From the NCBI GenBank assembly GCA_947302715.1, contig CAMYVY010000007.1, forward strand, positions 1-64,000: 64,000 nucleotides of DNA, given 5' to 3'. The DNA comes from an uncultured Clostridia bacterium. GTDB lineage: Bacteria > Bacillota > Clostridia > Peptostreptococcales > Anaerovoracaceae. Positions 25,477-36,441 of the stretch are shown here, piece after piece (within the stretch, counting starts at the first letter, position 1; every line of letters starts with the position of its first letter). Both the position numbers and the translations under genes were made by a program. Below the pieces are notes generated by a model. It did not search any database and was not told the DNA's origin. It saw nothing but the letters and a program-made list of their open reading frames with translations.

Positions 25477-27690
25477 TTATGCCCAACCGCCTACATTGTC
25501 GAGCGTGTTATCCGGAATGATTCCCGCACCTCCGACGGCGACGATATGCCTTGCGCCGACGGACTTTGCATATTCTCTGGCATCCTTGCTTGAATCCTTG
25601 CTGACCAAGAGTACCGGCGAATTATATTGAACGGCAATAGGTCCTCCGGATAATCCGTCAGGATAATTCATCGCATAGACGCATACAACATAGTTTCTGC
25701 TTCCTGCGAAGAATTTCTTTGCAACTTCAAGCGACGTCCCGTATCTGTTGTTTCCGGCGACACGCTGAACGGTTCCACCGATTCCTCTAAGCTGATTGCC
25801 CACGCTATCGGGAACAGCAAAGGTTCCACCGATAAGATAATATCTGCCGCTCGATCTGTTCGTTCTTAGGAAATTAATCTGGTCCGTACTGATCGAGTCG
25901 CCAATTAGCATGATGGGCTTACCGACGGACGACGCAGAAAGGCTGTCAGCATAATTCTTTCCTGTGCATATCAGAACATCCTGTCCCGAAACTCCCGCTT
26001 CTTTAAGAATTGCCAGGTTCGTACCAAATCTGTTGGCACCGGCAAGGCGCACAGGATTGAGGTTTCTCAAGCTGTTCTCGAGGTTCTGTGATACGACCGC
26101 GGTTCCTCCAATTAGATACAGCTTGCCGCCCGAAGCGAGATTGTTTCTAACATAATTTGCTACCGTTGATTCTTGTGATTTGTTCACCAAGATAATCGGT
26201 GCCTTCTTTACCGCTGCAAGATATGTTGCTGAAAGCGCATCCGCGAAATTATCTCCATAGGCTATTATCATGCAGTTGAATCGGCTCTTACCCTGCAGGC
26301 TCTTTAATTTATCTGCAGCCGCGATGGATGTTCCGTATCTGTTGTTTCCTGCGACTCTTATTCTTTCGTAAACATTAAGTTTAATCGACGCACGGTTCGT
26401 CTTTTGTGAACCTGCTCGTATGGTAGTTGTTCCAAGTTTTTTACCCGTCACTTTTCCATCGGAAGTTATGCTTGCAATGCTCGAATCGTCGCTCGACCAG
26501 GATCCGCTGCTTCTTCCGAATGCAACGCCGTTTAACGTCAGGTTAAGTGTCTTTGTTGCACCAAGGGCGACTCCGGTATCACCGGAATCAATTTGAAAAC
26601 CGAGAGTTCTGTTCGAGCCGTTCACCACTATCTTGTTCGTCCCAAGCGGAAGGTCGATAGCAGAGCCTACGGTCTTGTTGGTAGGTGCACTTGAAACAAC
26701 GGTAGTTCCTACCTCGGATGGTGAATTGCTGCTGAATATCTGAACCCAATAGTAAACTCCATTAACCTGGGCACATCCAACACCAACGGTCTTGAATGAC
26801 TTGTTGGTGATATCGACTTCGTTGGAGCCGTTTCTCTTGATTGCCGTCATAGCAGCGGTAGCGGACGCACCTCCCGATGCGATGTTCTCCCCAACAAAGC
26901 CCGGATGATGAATAATCGTATGGAATTTCTCTCCGTTCGGTCTCGTATGACTGAAAAGAAGAGCTATCTCGAAAGCTCTTATCATGGCTGCATCCAGAAG
27001 ATCGGCTGTCATACTAACCGATCCCGCACCATTATTCTTTCTTTCCTTATTGATTTCCGAAAGCATCGAAAATGCCATGTTGTAGTTTCTAATCGCATTA
27101 AACGTAAGCGTATCGTATATCTTATATCCGTGCGGGTGCGAAGTAGTATACTTCTGTATTTTGGAATCCGGCTGGAAAGACAGATTTGTTCTTCTTGTAT
27201 CAAAGGCTCCTGCCTGGACATGGGTTACATTGCTTGGTATCGTAACCGAGGTTAGCTTAGTGCAATTATAGAAGGCCCCAAGCTTTATATTCATAGGTTT
27301 TGCGGTTGAGCTAATAGTCAGCTTTGTGGCATTGGTGCAGCCCGTGAAGGCGTATCTTCCCACCTCATAAATGTTTCCAGATATGATAATCGTAGATACA
27401 TTCCTAAGTGCATTTTTTTCGGATACGCTTAAGTATGAACTATTGGCTGCGAACGCGTTCTCAGGTATAACTCCCGGGGTACTGCTGGAACATGTCACCG
27501 TCAAGGTGCCTCCGCTTATCGTTGCAGTTACTCCTCCTGTGAATGTCGCAGCCTCTGCACTCTCTACAAACGGAGAAAGACCCGGCATAGCAAAAGCCAT
27601 GGAAAATGCAAGAACAAGGATAAGGATTCTTGCTACACCACTTTTCCCACGTTTATTGCTTCCATATTTAGATTTGGTATTAAGCTCCAT
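25477..27690 (-). CDS. CWB2 surface protein with LRR-like and CAP (SCP) domains
   Basis: This exported protein of about 737 residues is built as follows: signal peptide, a BspA-type leucine-rich-repeat segment (about 60-165, KLTSVTIPSNV.HVQAGAF), a CAP/SCP domain (about 190-305, with SHTRPNGEKF, GENIASG and YYWVQIFS), a BIG2-like Ig fold (about 345-430, ending GTTTIRAG) and three CWB2 repeats to the end. CAP domains have varied and often unknown roles on bacterial surfaces. The ATG at 27690 (MELNTKSKYG) has GGGAGG upstream and is preferred over a GTG at 27711. It sits between gpsA and the GtrB-like gene, 40 bases before the latter, so a surface protein is embedded in the polymer operon. Confidence 0.88.
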   Translation of the reverse strand: MELNTKSKYGSNKRGKSGVARILILVLAFSMAFAMPGLSPFVESAEAATFTGGVTATISGGTLTVTCSSSTPGVIPENAFAANSSYLSVSEKNALRNVSTIIISGNIYEVGRYAFTGCTNATKLTISSTAKPMNIKLGAFYNCTKLTSVTIPSNVTHVQAGAFDTRRTNLSFQPDSKIQKYTTSHPHGYKIYDTLTFNAIRNYNMAFSMLSEINKERKNNGAGSVSMTADLLDAAMIRAFEIALLFSHTRPNGEKFHTIIHHPGFVGENIASGGASATAAMTAIKRNGSNEVDITNKSFKTVGVGCAQVNGVYYWVQIFSSNSPSEVGTTVVSSAPTNKTVGSAIDLPLGTNKIVVNGSNRTLGFQIDSGDTGVALGATKTLNLTLNGVAFGRSSGSWSSDDSSIASITSDGKVTGKKLGTTTIRAGSQKTNRASIKLNVYERIRVAGNNRYGTSIAAADKLKSLQGKSRFNCMIIAYGDNFADALSATYLAAVKKAPIILVNKSQESTVANYVRNNLASGGKLYLIGGTAVVSQNLENSLRNLNPVRLAGANRFGTNLAILKEAGVSGQDVLICTGKNYADSLSASSVGKPIMLIGDSISTDQINFLRTNRSSGRYYLIGGTFAVPDSVGNQLRGIGGTVQRVAGNNRYGTSLEVAKKFFAGSRNYVVCVYAMNYPDGLSGGPIAVQYNSPVLLVSKDSSKDAREYAKSVGARHIVAVGGAGIIPDNTLDNVGGWA

Positions 27691-27742
27691 ATGTCCTCCC
27701 TGATTTTGCACATAGTTATTTACAATTATATCATAAAAACGC

Positions 27743-28810
27743 CTAAAATTCTTTTTTTCTGGACCTATTCATTAACTCCTTTGCTGCTTCCTTTGGATCC
27801 TTCCCAAGGCTGACGATACTGTCCAAGGCACTTGAAATAGGAACGTCCACACCGTATTTCTTCGATAATTCCATAATCGAAGGAAGCGCATTTAGGCCCT
27901 CGACAACCATTCCTACTTTTTCAACCGCTTCTTCCGCGGAATATCCCTCTCCTATGAGCTGCCCACAGCGATTGTTTCTGCTGTGTTCACTCATTGACGT
28001 AACTATTAGGTCGCCTATACCTGCCAGTCCGGCAAAGGTATGATCCTTGCAACCCATGGCCGCTCCGAGTCTCCTTATTTCTTCCATGCCTCTCGTAATA
28101 AGTGCAGCCTTTGCATTATCCCCTACACCTATTCCCTTTGCTATTCCAACAGCAAGAGCAATGACGTTCTTCATGGCTCCACAGATTTCAACACCATCGA
28201 TGTCGGTATTCGTATAAACTCTAAATACAGGGGTCATGAATATCTCTTGAACTCTCTCTGCCGCTTTCTCATCCTCGCAAGCGGATACTATTGTAGTCGG
28301 TAGGTCGAAGGCTACTTCCTCTGCATGAGTCGGTCCTGAAAGACCAATCACCTTTGCTGCACTTAGCTCATCATCACCTTCCGATGCTCCTTCTCTAACA
28401 AAGCCCGCAGCTTTAAACTCATCATGTATGACCTGGGCCATCGTATACGACGTTCCCTTTTCTATTCCCTTTGCAACGGTAACCATCAGCGGAAGCGTCC
28501 TCGATCCTTCGGATTTTCCGGATAGTATTTCCGCAACCTGCTTGGCGGTGCTTCTGATAAAAATCGAAGGAACAGCAAGGACCACCATATCCATGTCGAG
28601 AACCGAATCCTCTATATTCTTGGTAAACACGATTGCCTCGGAAAGCTCCATCCCCGGAAGTTTGGGATGAGTATGCTTTTCGTTTAGATAATCTATTTCC
28701 GACTCGATAGCCGACCAGGCTGTCACATCATATCCCTTGTTGGCAAGGAGCCTGATTAAGGCGATACCCCATGTTCCCGTCCCAAGGACACCAATTTTTA
28801 CGTTGTTCAT
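27743..28810 (-). CDS. gpsA: Glycerol-3-phosphate dehydrogenase [NAD(P)+]
   Basis: This enzyme converts dihydroxyacetone phosphate to sn-glycerol-3-phosphate for lipids and glycerol-phosphate polymers. The N-terminal Rossmann motif is GVLGTGTWGIALIRLLA. VAKGIEKGT, GLSGPTHAEEVA, CGAMKNVIALAVGIAKG and the RNNRCGQLIGEG region are all family-typical. The ATG at 28810 (MNNVKIG) is preceded by GGAGGT at ten bases; an upstream TTG overlaps that site. It heads the minus-strand run that continues into the CAP-CWB2 and polymer genes with only a 52-base gap, consistent with precursor supply. The length is near 355 residues, slightly longer than usual. Confidence 0.94.
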   Translation of the reverse strand: MNNVKIGVLGTGTWGIALIRLLANKGYDVTAWSAIESEIDYLNEKHTHPKLPGMELSEAIVFTKNIEDSVLDMDMVVLAVPSIFIRSTAKQVAEILSGKSEGSRTLPLMVTVAKGIEKGTSYTMAQVIHDEFKAAGFVREGASEGDDELSAAKVIGLSGPTHAEEVAFDLPTTIVSACEDEKAAERVQEIFMTPVFRVYTNTDIDGVEICGAMKNVIALAVGIAKGIGVGDNAKAALITRGMEEIRRLGAAMGCKDHTFAGLAGIGDLIVTSMSEHSRNNRCGQLIGEGYSAEEAVEKVGMVVEGLNALPSIMELSKKYGVDVPISSALDSIVSLGKDPKEAAKELMNRSRKKEF

Positions 28811-28869
28811 AATTAAAGAGACCTCCAAATTCTCACAATTACAGAAATTTTAACAATATGCGTGCGCCC

Positions 28870-28898
28870 TTGTCAAGGACGCGCATTGATGTTATCAT
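28870..28898 (+). promoter_or_regulatory. Promoter of the glucosaminidase-CWB2 gene
   Basis: TTGTCA and TATCAT are separated by 17 bases, 45 bases upstream of the ATG at 28943. The region is divergent from gpsA. The -35 lies within an imperfect inverted repeat (tgcgtgcgcc ... gacgcgca), which might be an operator. Confidence 0.6.
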
Positions 28899-28912
28899 AT
28901 TTAGAGGTATGA

Positions 28913-31353
<2,441 letters not shown>

Positions 31354-31360
31354 CATTGTC

Positions 31361-33373
31361 TTAGCCTATTACGCTTTGTTCAAGCGTGTTCCAAGTGCAT
31401 ATTCCCACCGCAAATTTTCCACCAAAGACATATCCGGTTTTGATGGAAGACCTGTAATTGCGGGGGAATGTTGCATTTGTGATGGCATCATCGTCCGCCA
31501 AAACCAGAATGGCATTATTATATCCACAGAGTGCAGCGCCAGCCAAAGCGTCCGGATAATTCTTGCTTGTGGCGACTCCCATCTTGTTGGCGGACATTCC
31601 TTTTGATATTCCCCATTTGGCAATCGCCGCACTCGTTGCAACACCGTTCGATCCTGCAAGTCTGTTCGAAATAGTTACGTTAAGGCCTTTAAGCTGTTTT
31701 TCAACGTCGGTGGTAACCGCTGCAGTTCCACCTACAATTATGGCCTTCTTTATTCCAAGTTCCTTAATCGCATCAATCACATCGAGCGACAAATTCTTTC
31801 CGTTGTCTGCGAGCAAGATAGGATAGCCCTTTGCGTATGCGATCGGAGCGACTGACAGCGCATCCTTGAATGATTTGTTGGTCGCGATGATCGCCGTGCT
31901 GTCCTTCCATTTTCCTTTGCCTTGCAATGCGAGAGATGCGCTTGTACCTGAAGATGTCTTACCAAACAGCCTTTCCGGAGACACTCCGGTTACGCTTCTT
32001 ATTCTGCTTAGAACTCCGTCCTTCACTGCGAAGTCTCCTCCCGCAACAAAGATCTTGCTCGGTTTAAGTCTCCTTAGGATTTCTTCTGCCTGCGACGAAA
32101 GATTGCTGCCATCGGTGAGCACAACCGGAGCCCTATAAAGTCCGGCAAGACCGGATGCTGCGAGTGCGTCCTTGAACCCGGAGCCGGTTGCTACTATTAC
32201 GGTTCCTCCTGTGGATTTAAATCCTTCGTCCACAATGGCCTTCATGGTGTCATATCTTCCTGTTCCATAGAGTCTTTTCCATGTTTTTGAGTCTCTCTCC
32301 ACCGGCTGATAATCCATATTGGTTGCTCCGATAAAGGAATTGTATCCGTTTTTTATCGTATTGCAGACGACCTTTCCTCCGTCACATTTGACCAGTCTTA
32401 TGGCGTAGTTCTTGGCGGCTATAGTGTTGTTTATGATGTTGATATTTGAATACGCCTTGATGCAGTCGCCATTTGTGCCAATGCCTACCGGGGCGTCCTT
32501 AACCTCTATCACGCAGTTCTCTATGGTGACATTCTTTGTCGGCGTTCCATCCCACGGTGCTCCGCTTGGTGATACAGAAGAATTCGATGTGCTCTCTATC
32601 TGAATCACTTCATTTGTTGAGTCGCCGACATAGGTTCCATTGAATTTAACATTGCTTATTACCACACCATCAATTCCGGCAACCTCTATGAAATGCCCGT
32701 TGTAATTGTTGGTGATTGTGCAATTTTTAATCGTTATGTTTTTACCGTGAAGAAACTGGAAATTGGAAAAGCCGCTCTTATATCCTTCGAACTTCCCCTG
32801 CGGGTCGTCTGCTGCAGGTTCGTAGACATCTATAAAAGTTCCGCCATCAATCGTAATGTTCTTGCATCTATTGTAACCTCCAACCTCGTATCCACCTTTG
32901 GAGCTTCCAAGTCCCAGCTTGTTCATGGCATCCTGATAGAATGAGTCTTTTGATTTTACAAAGTATGCACTTATGAAAATCGGGTATCCCTTTGATACTT
33001 GTCTGATGGTTGCTCCATCGGCTTTGATGGTTGTGTCATTCGGAAGATGCAAGGTTGCGTCGATGTAATATGTTTTCCCCGGCTGGAATACTATTACTTT
33101 CTGTTCGTTATAGTGGTCCTTGGCGATTTTGTTGAAGGCCTTTCTGTCGGACTCTCCGGAGGCATCACCGCTGGCCGGAACTGTATACGTTGGAACCTCC
33201 GCAGCCTCCGTAACAGAAACCAGTCCATGGATTCCATAAATCGAAGGCTGGCCACCAATAGAAATCATCTGTATCATAAGGCTGATAGCGATAAAAACGC
33301 ATAGCGCAGATAGCACTCTTCCCGTTTCTTTCATCACGCCGTTTCTTTTTTTGTTACTTCTCAGATTACGCAT
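31361..33373 (-). CDS. CWB2 protein with N-terminal right-handed beta-helix domain
   Basis: This exported protein has about 670 residues. After a signal segment (about 17-60) comes a parallel beta-helix of pectate-lyase-like type (about 75-350), seen from repeating NITI..GT, NITIKNCTITNN, NVTIENCVIEV and NINIINNTIAAKN rungs. Three CWB2 repeats follow from about 365; they are divergent, with RLYGTGRYDT, RLFGKTSSGT and RLAGSNGVAT starts. Such folds often bind or cleave polysaccharides, but I see no catalytic motif I can name. ATG at 33373 (MRNLRSNKK) follows GGAGG. It is convergent with the glucosaminidase gene and lies 32 bases downstream of prmA. Confidence 0.85.
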   Translation of the reverse strand: MRNLRSNKKRNGVMKETGRVLSALCVFIAISLMIQMISIGGQPSIYGIHGLVSVTEAAEVPTYTVPASGDASGESDRKAFNKIAKDHYNEQKVIVFQPGKTYYIDATLHLPNDTTIKADGATIRQVSKGYPIFISAYFVKSKDSFYQDAMNKLGLGSSKGGYEVGGYNRCKNITIDGGTFIDVYEPAADDPQGKFEGYKSGFSNFQFLHGKNITIKNCTITNNYNGHFIEVAGIDGVVISNVKFNGTYVGDSTNEVIQIESTSNSSVSPSGAPWDGTPTKNVTIENCVIEVKDAPVGIGTNGDCIKAYSNINIINNTIAAKNYAIRLVKCDGGKVVCNTIKNGYNSFIGATNMDYQPVERDSKTWKRLYGTGRYDTMKAIVDEGFKSTGGTVIVATGSGFKDALAASGLAGLYRAPVVLTDGSNLSSQAEEILRRLKPSKIFVAGGDFAVKDGVLSRIRSVTGVSPERLFGKTSSGTSASLALQGKGKWKDSTAIIATNKSFKDALSVAPIAYAKGYPILLADNGKNLSLDVIDAIKELGIKKAIIVGGTAAVTTDVEKQLKGLNVTISNRLAGSNGVATSAAIAKWGISKGMSANKMGVATSKNYPDALAGAALCGYNNAILVLADDDAITNATFPRNYRSSIKTGYVFGGKFAVGICTWNTLEQSVIG

Positions 33374-33405
33374 TTTGGCCTCCATTTTTCTGTCTCACAA
33401 TTTCC

Positions 33406-34710
33406 TCACCGTTTTACGTTTTTCTCACAGCCTATCATTTTTCTCACAGTGATTGCGCACCATTCTCCCTGACTTGCTATATCAGCGTTATCAGTATCAA
33501 AGCCTGCATCTCGCATCGCCTTTAATACCGAATCTCTCTTTTCAATTAGAATCCCCGAAGCTATAAATACTCCTCCCGGTAAAAGATGTTTTATTGCATC
33601 TCCCGAAAATGCCATTATCAAATCAGCAAGGAGATTTGCAACAACTATATCTGCAGAAAAATCAACTCCCTTCGTGAGGTCACCTACGCGCACATCAATC
33701 CGGAGTTTGTCACCCGCATTTCCTGCCGCACTTGCATTTCCCACGTCGCAAGCATCACCTGACACACCCGCATTTCCTACGTCGCAAGCATCACCTGACA
33801 CACACGCATTTCCCGCATCGCAAGCATCACATGTTGCAGTGCTCCCTGAATCGATATTATATTCGATATTCTCCTTTGCGACTCTGACAGCATCTTCATC
33901 AATATCAATTGCCAAAATATCTGTTGCACCTAATTTAGCTGCAGCTATAGCAAGAATTCCCGAACCTGTTCCTACGTCCAGTACACTTACGCAGCCACTG
34001 GAGTCGCGTGCATTAAGCTCGAAAACAGTAACATACTTCTCTAACATCCTAAGCGCAAGTGCCGTTGTCTCATGCGTCCCCGTTCCAAACGCCATGCCGG
34101 GATCGAGGCGAATCAAAATATCAGCAGCATTTGGGGTCCCACTCGATTTGGCACCGCCACACATCTCATCAACCTCGGCTTCCGCTGCCCACGTGGAATC
34201 CCGGGCAGCCTCATCAATCTCCGCTTCCGCTGCCCACGTGGAATCCCGGGCCGCCTCATCAATCTCCGCTTCCGCTGCCCACGTAGGAGTAACAATAATG
34301 CGCTCCGACACCCTTGTTGGATGATAGTATTCCTTCCACTTATCCATCCACTCGGAATCGTCCTGAACCGTAGAGACAACCTTCACCCCCTTATTGCCAT
34401 ACCTATTCTCGCCTGAATCCTCAGGAACATCGAAAGCACTCCTAATCACCTCAAGGTTTGCTCTTCCCTCAGCATCATCGTCACAATAGATGGTTATCCT
34501 TGCGAGATTATCCGGATTTTCGTCTTGAAGGAAATCCTCACTGACTTGCTCCTTGTCATACCACTCAGTATCATCCAGGTTCTCGATAATCGAGGCAAAT
34601 TCACTAGGGTCATCAATCTGAAACGAATCAAAGCCAAGCTCCATAAGCTTCGCTATAGCGGGTTCAACAAACTCACTATTAATTTCTATCTTAATTTCAA
34701 TGTATCTCAT
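33406..34710 (-). CDS. prmA: Ribosomal protein L11 methyltransferase with repeat insertions
   Basis: PrmA trimethylates ribosomal protein L11 using S-adenosylmethionine. The core is present: an N-terminal domain MRYIEIKIEIN with DDSEWMDKWKEYYHP, LDPGMAFGTGTHETT, the SAM motif VLDVGTGSGILAIAAAKLGA, and VVANLLADLI. At about 434 residues it is over 100 longer than usual because of two tandem-repeat insertions. One is a 15-residue repeat containing DSTWAAEAEIDE just before the LDPGMAFG block. The other is a 12-residue Cys-containing repeat (GDACDVGNAGVS) after the SAM fold's second strand region. Both keep the frame. Its place next to dnaJ is normal for Clostridia. The start ATG at 34710 has no strong ribosome site. 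Confidence 0.88.
   Translation of the reverse strand: MRYIEIKIEINSEFVEPAIAKLMELGFDSFQIDDPSEFASIIENLDDTEWYDKEQVSEDFLQDENPDNLARITIYCDDDAEGRANLEVIRSAFDVPEDSGENRYGNKGVKVVSTVQDDSEWMDKWKEYYHPTRVSERIIVTPTWAAEAEIDEAARDSTWAAEAEIDEAARDSTWAAEAEVDEMCGGAKSSGTPNAADILIRLDPGMAFGTGTHETTALALRMLEKYVTVFELNARDSSGCVSVLDVGTGSGILAIAAAKLGATDILAIDIDEDAVRVAKENIEYNIDSGSTATCDACDAGNACVSGDACDVGNAGVSGDACDVGNASAAGNAGDKLRIDVRVGDLTKGVDFSADIVVANLLADLIMAFSGDAIKHLLPGGVFIASGILIEKRDSVLKAMRDAGFDTDNADIASQGEWCAITVRKMIGCEKNVKR
33734..33835 (-). repeat. 36-bp tandem repeat inside prmA
   Basis: Nearly three copies of a 36-bp unit begin at 33734, 33770 and 33806. They differ at a few positions and encode a 12-residue Asp/Cys/Gly/Ala-rich unit. 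Confidence 0.9.
34179..34290 (-). repeat. 45-bp tandem repeat inside prmA
   Basis: Two full and one partial copy of a 45-bp unit begin at 34179, 34224 and 34269. They are almost identical, which points to a recent duplication. The unit encodes 15 residues containing STWAAEAEIDEAARD. Confidence 0.9.
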
Positions 34711-34764
34711 AGCGATATCATTATACCACACTCCTCAAATCAATGGTGCCATCAAGCGGTCCAG

Positions 34765-35040
34765 TGTACCACGCCCTTGTTTTTTGGGTCCGTGGTACAC
34801 GAAATCCCACCAAAGCCGGCTGTGTGGTACATAGAAGTACCTGGTTTCAGCCAGTCCTGTGTACCACGCCCTTGTTTTTTGGGCCCGTGGTACACGAAAT
34901 CCCATCAAAGCCGGCCGTGTGGTACACAGAAGTACCTGGTTTCAGCAGGTCCTGTGTACCACGCCCTTGATTTTCGGGCCCGTGGTACACGAAATCCCAT
35001 CAAAGCCTGCTGTGTGGTACACGGAAGTCCATCAAAGTGA
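34765..35040. repeat. 95-bp direct repeats with inverted GTGTACCACG arms
   Basis: Two full units (34765-34859, 34860-34954) and one partial unit (34955 to about 35040) have a period of exactly 95. Each starts with gtgtaccacg followed 15-17 bases later by its reverse complement cgtggtacac, with a ccc/ggg extension, giving a strong hairpin. A further gtggtac occurs later in each unit. Copies differ at only a handful of positions. Confidence 0.92.
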
Positions 35041-35126
35041 AGTACATCAAAGCCGCCCTCCTGATGCTCCGAGCAACCGTCTTTCAACGAAACGGAGCCA
35101 ACCACACGTTTCCTGCATATGCAAAA

Positions 35127-35164
35127 GGACGGTTCCTTTCGACTTAGGTCGATTGGAACCGTCC
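35127..35164 (-). terminator. Terminator of the dnaK operon
   Basis: A 10-bp stem (ggacggttcc / ggaaccgtcc) encloses a second small stem (cgac / gtcg). On the minus strand it is followed by TTTTGC. It lies about 25 bases past the dnaJ stop codon. Confidence 0.8.
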
Positions 35165-35187
35165 CAGTATAATTGTTTTCGTTCAGG

Positions 35188-36390
35188 CTACTTTTCTTTA
35201 TCCTTGATGCCGAAGACTTCTTTGAGTTTTTTGGCGAAGCCTGATTTTTCTTGATAGCAATCCTTATCCACTATCTTCGCCATGTCCTCGATGGACTTCT
35301 TCTGCTTGGAATTCAGCTTAGTCGGAACTTCAAGGGTCACTTCAACGTAGAGGTCTCCGGGCTTGCCTGTGCGTACATTCTTTATGCCCTTGTTCTTCAG
35401 GCGGAACACGGTATTGGGCTGAGTGCCGGCCGGCACCTTGTACATTACCTTGTTTTCCAAGGTCGGTACCACTATCTCTGCGCCGAGGGCCGCCTGGTCG
35501 AATGAAATCGGTACATTTAGGTAGAGGTCCGAGCCGTTGCGTTTGAACATCTTGTGCGGCTTTACTTCTATCACGATATAGAGGTCGCCTGCGGGGCCAT
35601 TGTTCGCTCCCGGTTCTCCCTGTCCTTTGATGGGGATTACAGAGCCCGTGTCTACGCCGGCAGGAATATCCACATTGATCTTGATGGTCTTTTTCACACT
35701 GCCCTGCCCATTGCAGTCCGGACAAGGTGTGTCGATTATGAAGCCTTGACCCTTACAATCGGGGCAGCCTCTCGTGTTCTGGAACTGGCCAAAGGCAGTG
35801 CTCTGAACGGTCGTCACAGTTCCCGTACCGTTACATTTCGGACACGTGCGCTTGGTCGTTCCCTGAGCCGTACCCTCGCCGCTACATGTCTTGCACTTGA
35901 CGAGCTTGGTCACGGAGATTTCTTTCTTTGCACCAAAGGCCGCTTCTTCGAATTCGATAGTTACGTTGCGCTGCAAGTCGCGGCCGCGCTGCGGGCCGGT
36001 ACGCCTTGCAGAACCTCTGGAACCAAAGCCGCCCCCGGAGAACATTCCGCCGAACATGTCGAAGATATCCTCGAAGCTGCCGTTCCAGGTGCCCCCTGTT
36101 CCTCCACCAAAATCAAAGCCGCCGAAGCCGCCAAATCCTCCGCCGCCAAAGCCTGCGTTGGGGTCTACTCCCGCATGCCCAAATCTGTCATATTTACTTC
36201 TCTTGTCCGCGTCTGAAAGAATGCTGTACGCCTCGTTCACTTCCTTGAACTTTTCCTCGGCGTCCTTGTCGCCGGGATTTCTGTCCGGATGGTATTTGAG
36301 CGCCATCTTTCGAAAAGCACTCTTTATCTCATCCTCCGTGGCGCCCTTCTTCAGACCCAGGACCTCATAATAATCGCGTTTTTCTGCCAT
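35188..36390 (-). CDS. dnaJ: Chaperone protein DnaJ
   Basis: This Hsp40 co-chaperone stimulates DnaK ATPase and delivers unfolded substrates. The 400-residue protein has a J domain (1-70) with the HPD motif (YHPDRNPGD), a Gly/Phe-rich region (about 75-135), four CxxCxGxG zinc-binding repeats ([32 protein letters not shown]) and the C-terminal substrate-binding domain. It is of normal length with all key residues. It lies 51 bases after dnaK, separated by a hairpin, and is the last gene of the heat-shock operon before the terminator at 35127-35164. Confidence 0.97.
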   Translation of the reverse strand: MAEKRDYYEVLGLKKGATEDEIKSAFRKMALKYHPDRNPGDKDAEEKFKEVNEAYSILSDADKRSKYDRFGHAGVDPNAGFGGGGFGGFGGFDFGGGTGGTWNGSFEDIFDMFGGMFSGGGFGSRGSARRTGPQRGRDLQRNVTIEFEEAAFGAKKEISVTKLVKCKTCSGEGTAQGTTKRTCPKCNGTGTVTTVQSTAFGQFQNTRGCPDCKGQGFIIDTPCPDCNGQGSVKKTIKINVDIPAGVDTGSVIPIKGQGEPGANNGPAGDLYIVIEVKPHKMFKRNGSDLYLNVPISFDQAALGAEIVVPTLENKVMYKVPAGTQPNTVFRLKNKGIKNVRTGKPGDLYVEVTLEVPTKLNSKQKKSIEDMAKIVDKDCYQEKSGFAKKLKEVFGIKDKEK

Positions 36391-36404
36391 ATTTACTCCA
36401 AAGG

Positions 36405-36427
36405 GCGATTCCCTTTATGGGAATCGC
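36405..36427 (-). promoter_or_regulatory. Hairpin between dnaK and dnaJ
   Basis: A perfect 9-bp stem (gcgattccc / gggaatcgc) with a 5-base loop lies in the 51-base dnaK-dnaJ gap. No T-run follows on the minus strand, so it may serve as an RNA-processing or stability element rather than a terminator. Confidence 0.55.
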
Positions 36428-36441
36428 CGCTTAAATCATTA

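Larger units (their letters stand above)
34711..35187. other. Repeat-bearing region between dnaJ and prmA
   Basis: No credible gene lies in these 477 bases. The stretch contains the 95-bp repeat array (34765-35040), a short spacer and the dnaJ terminator at 35127-35164. A TATAAT hexamer at about 34719-34724 (minus strand) just before prmA has no good -35 partner. Open frames across the array shift from unit to unit because 95 is not a multiple of three. Confidence 0.7.

Noticed and set aside
34525..35254. Overlapping plus-strand frames with repeated VYHAL/CTTPL/VVHEIP stretches
   Set aside because: They arise from the 95-bp repeat. Because 95 is not a multiple of three the same DNA appears in all three frames. 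There is no ribosome site.
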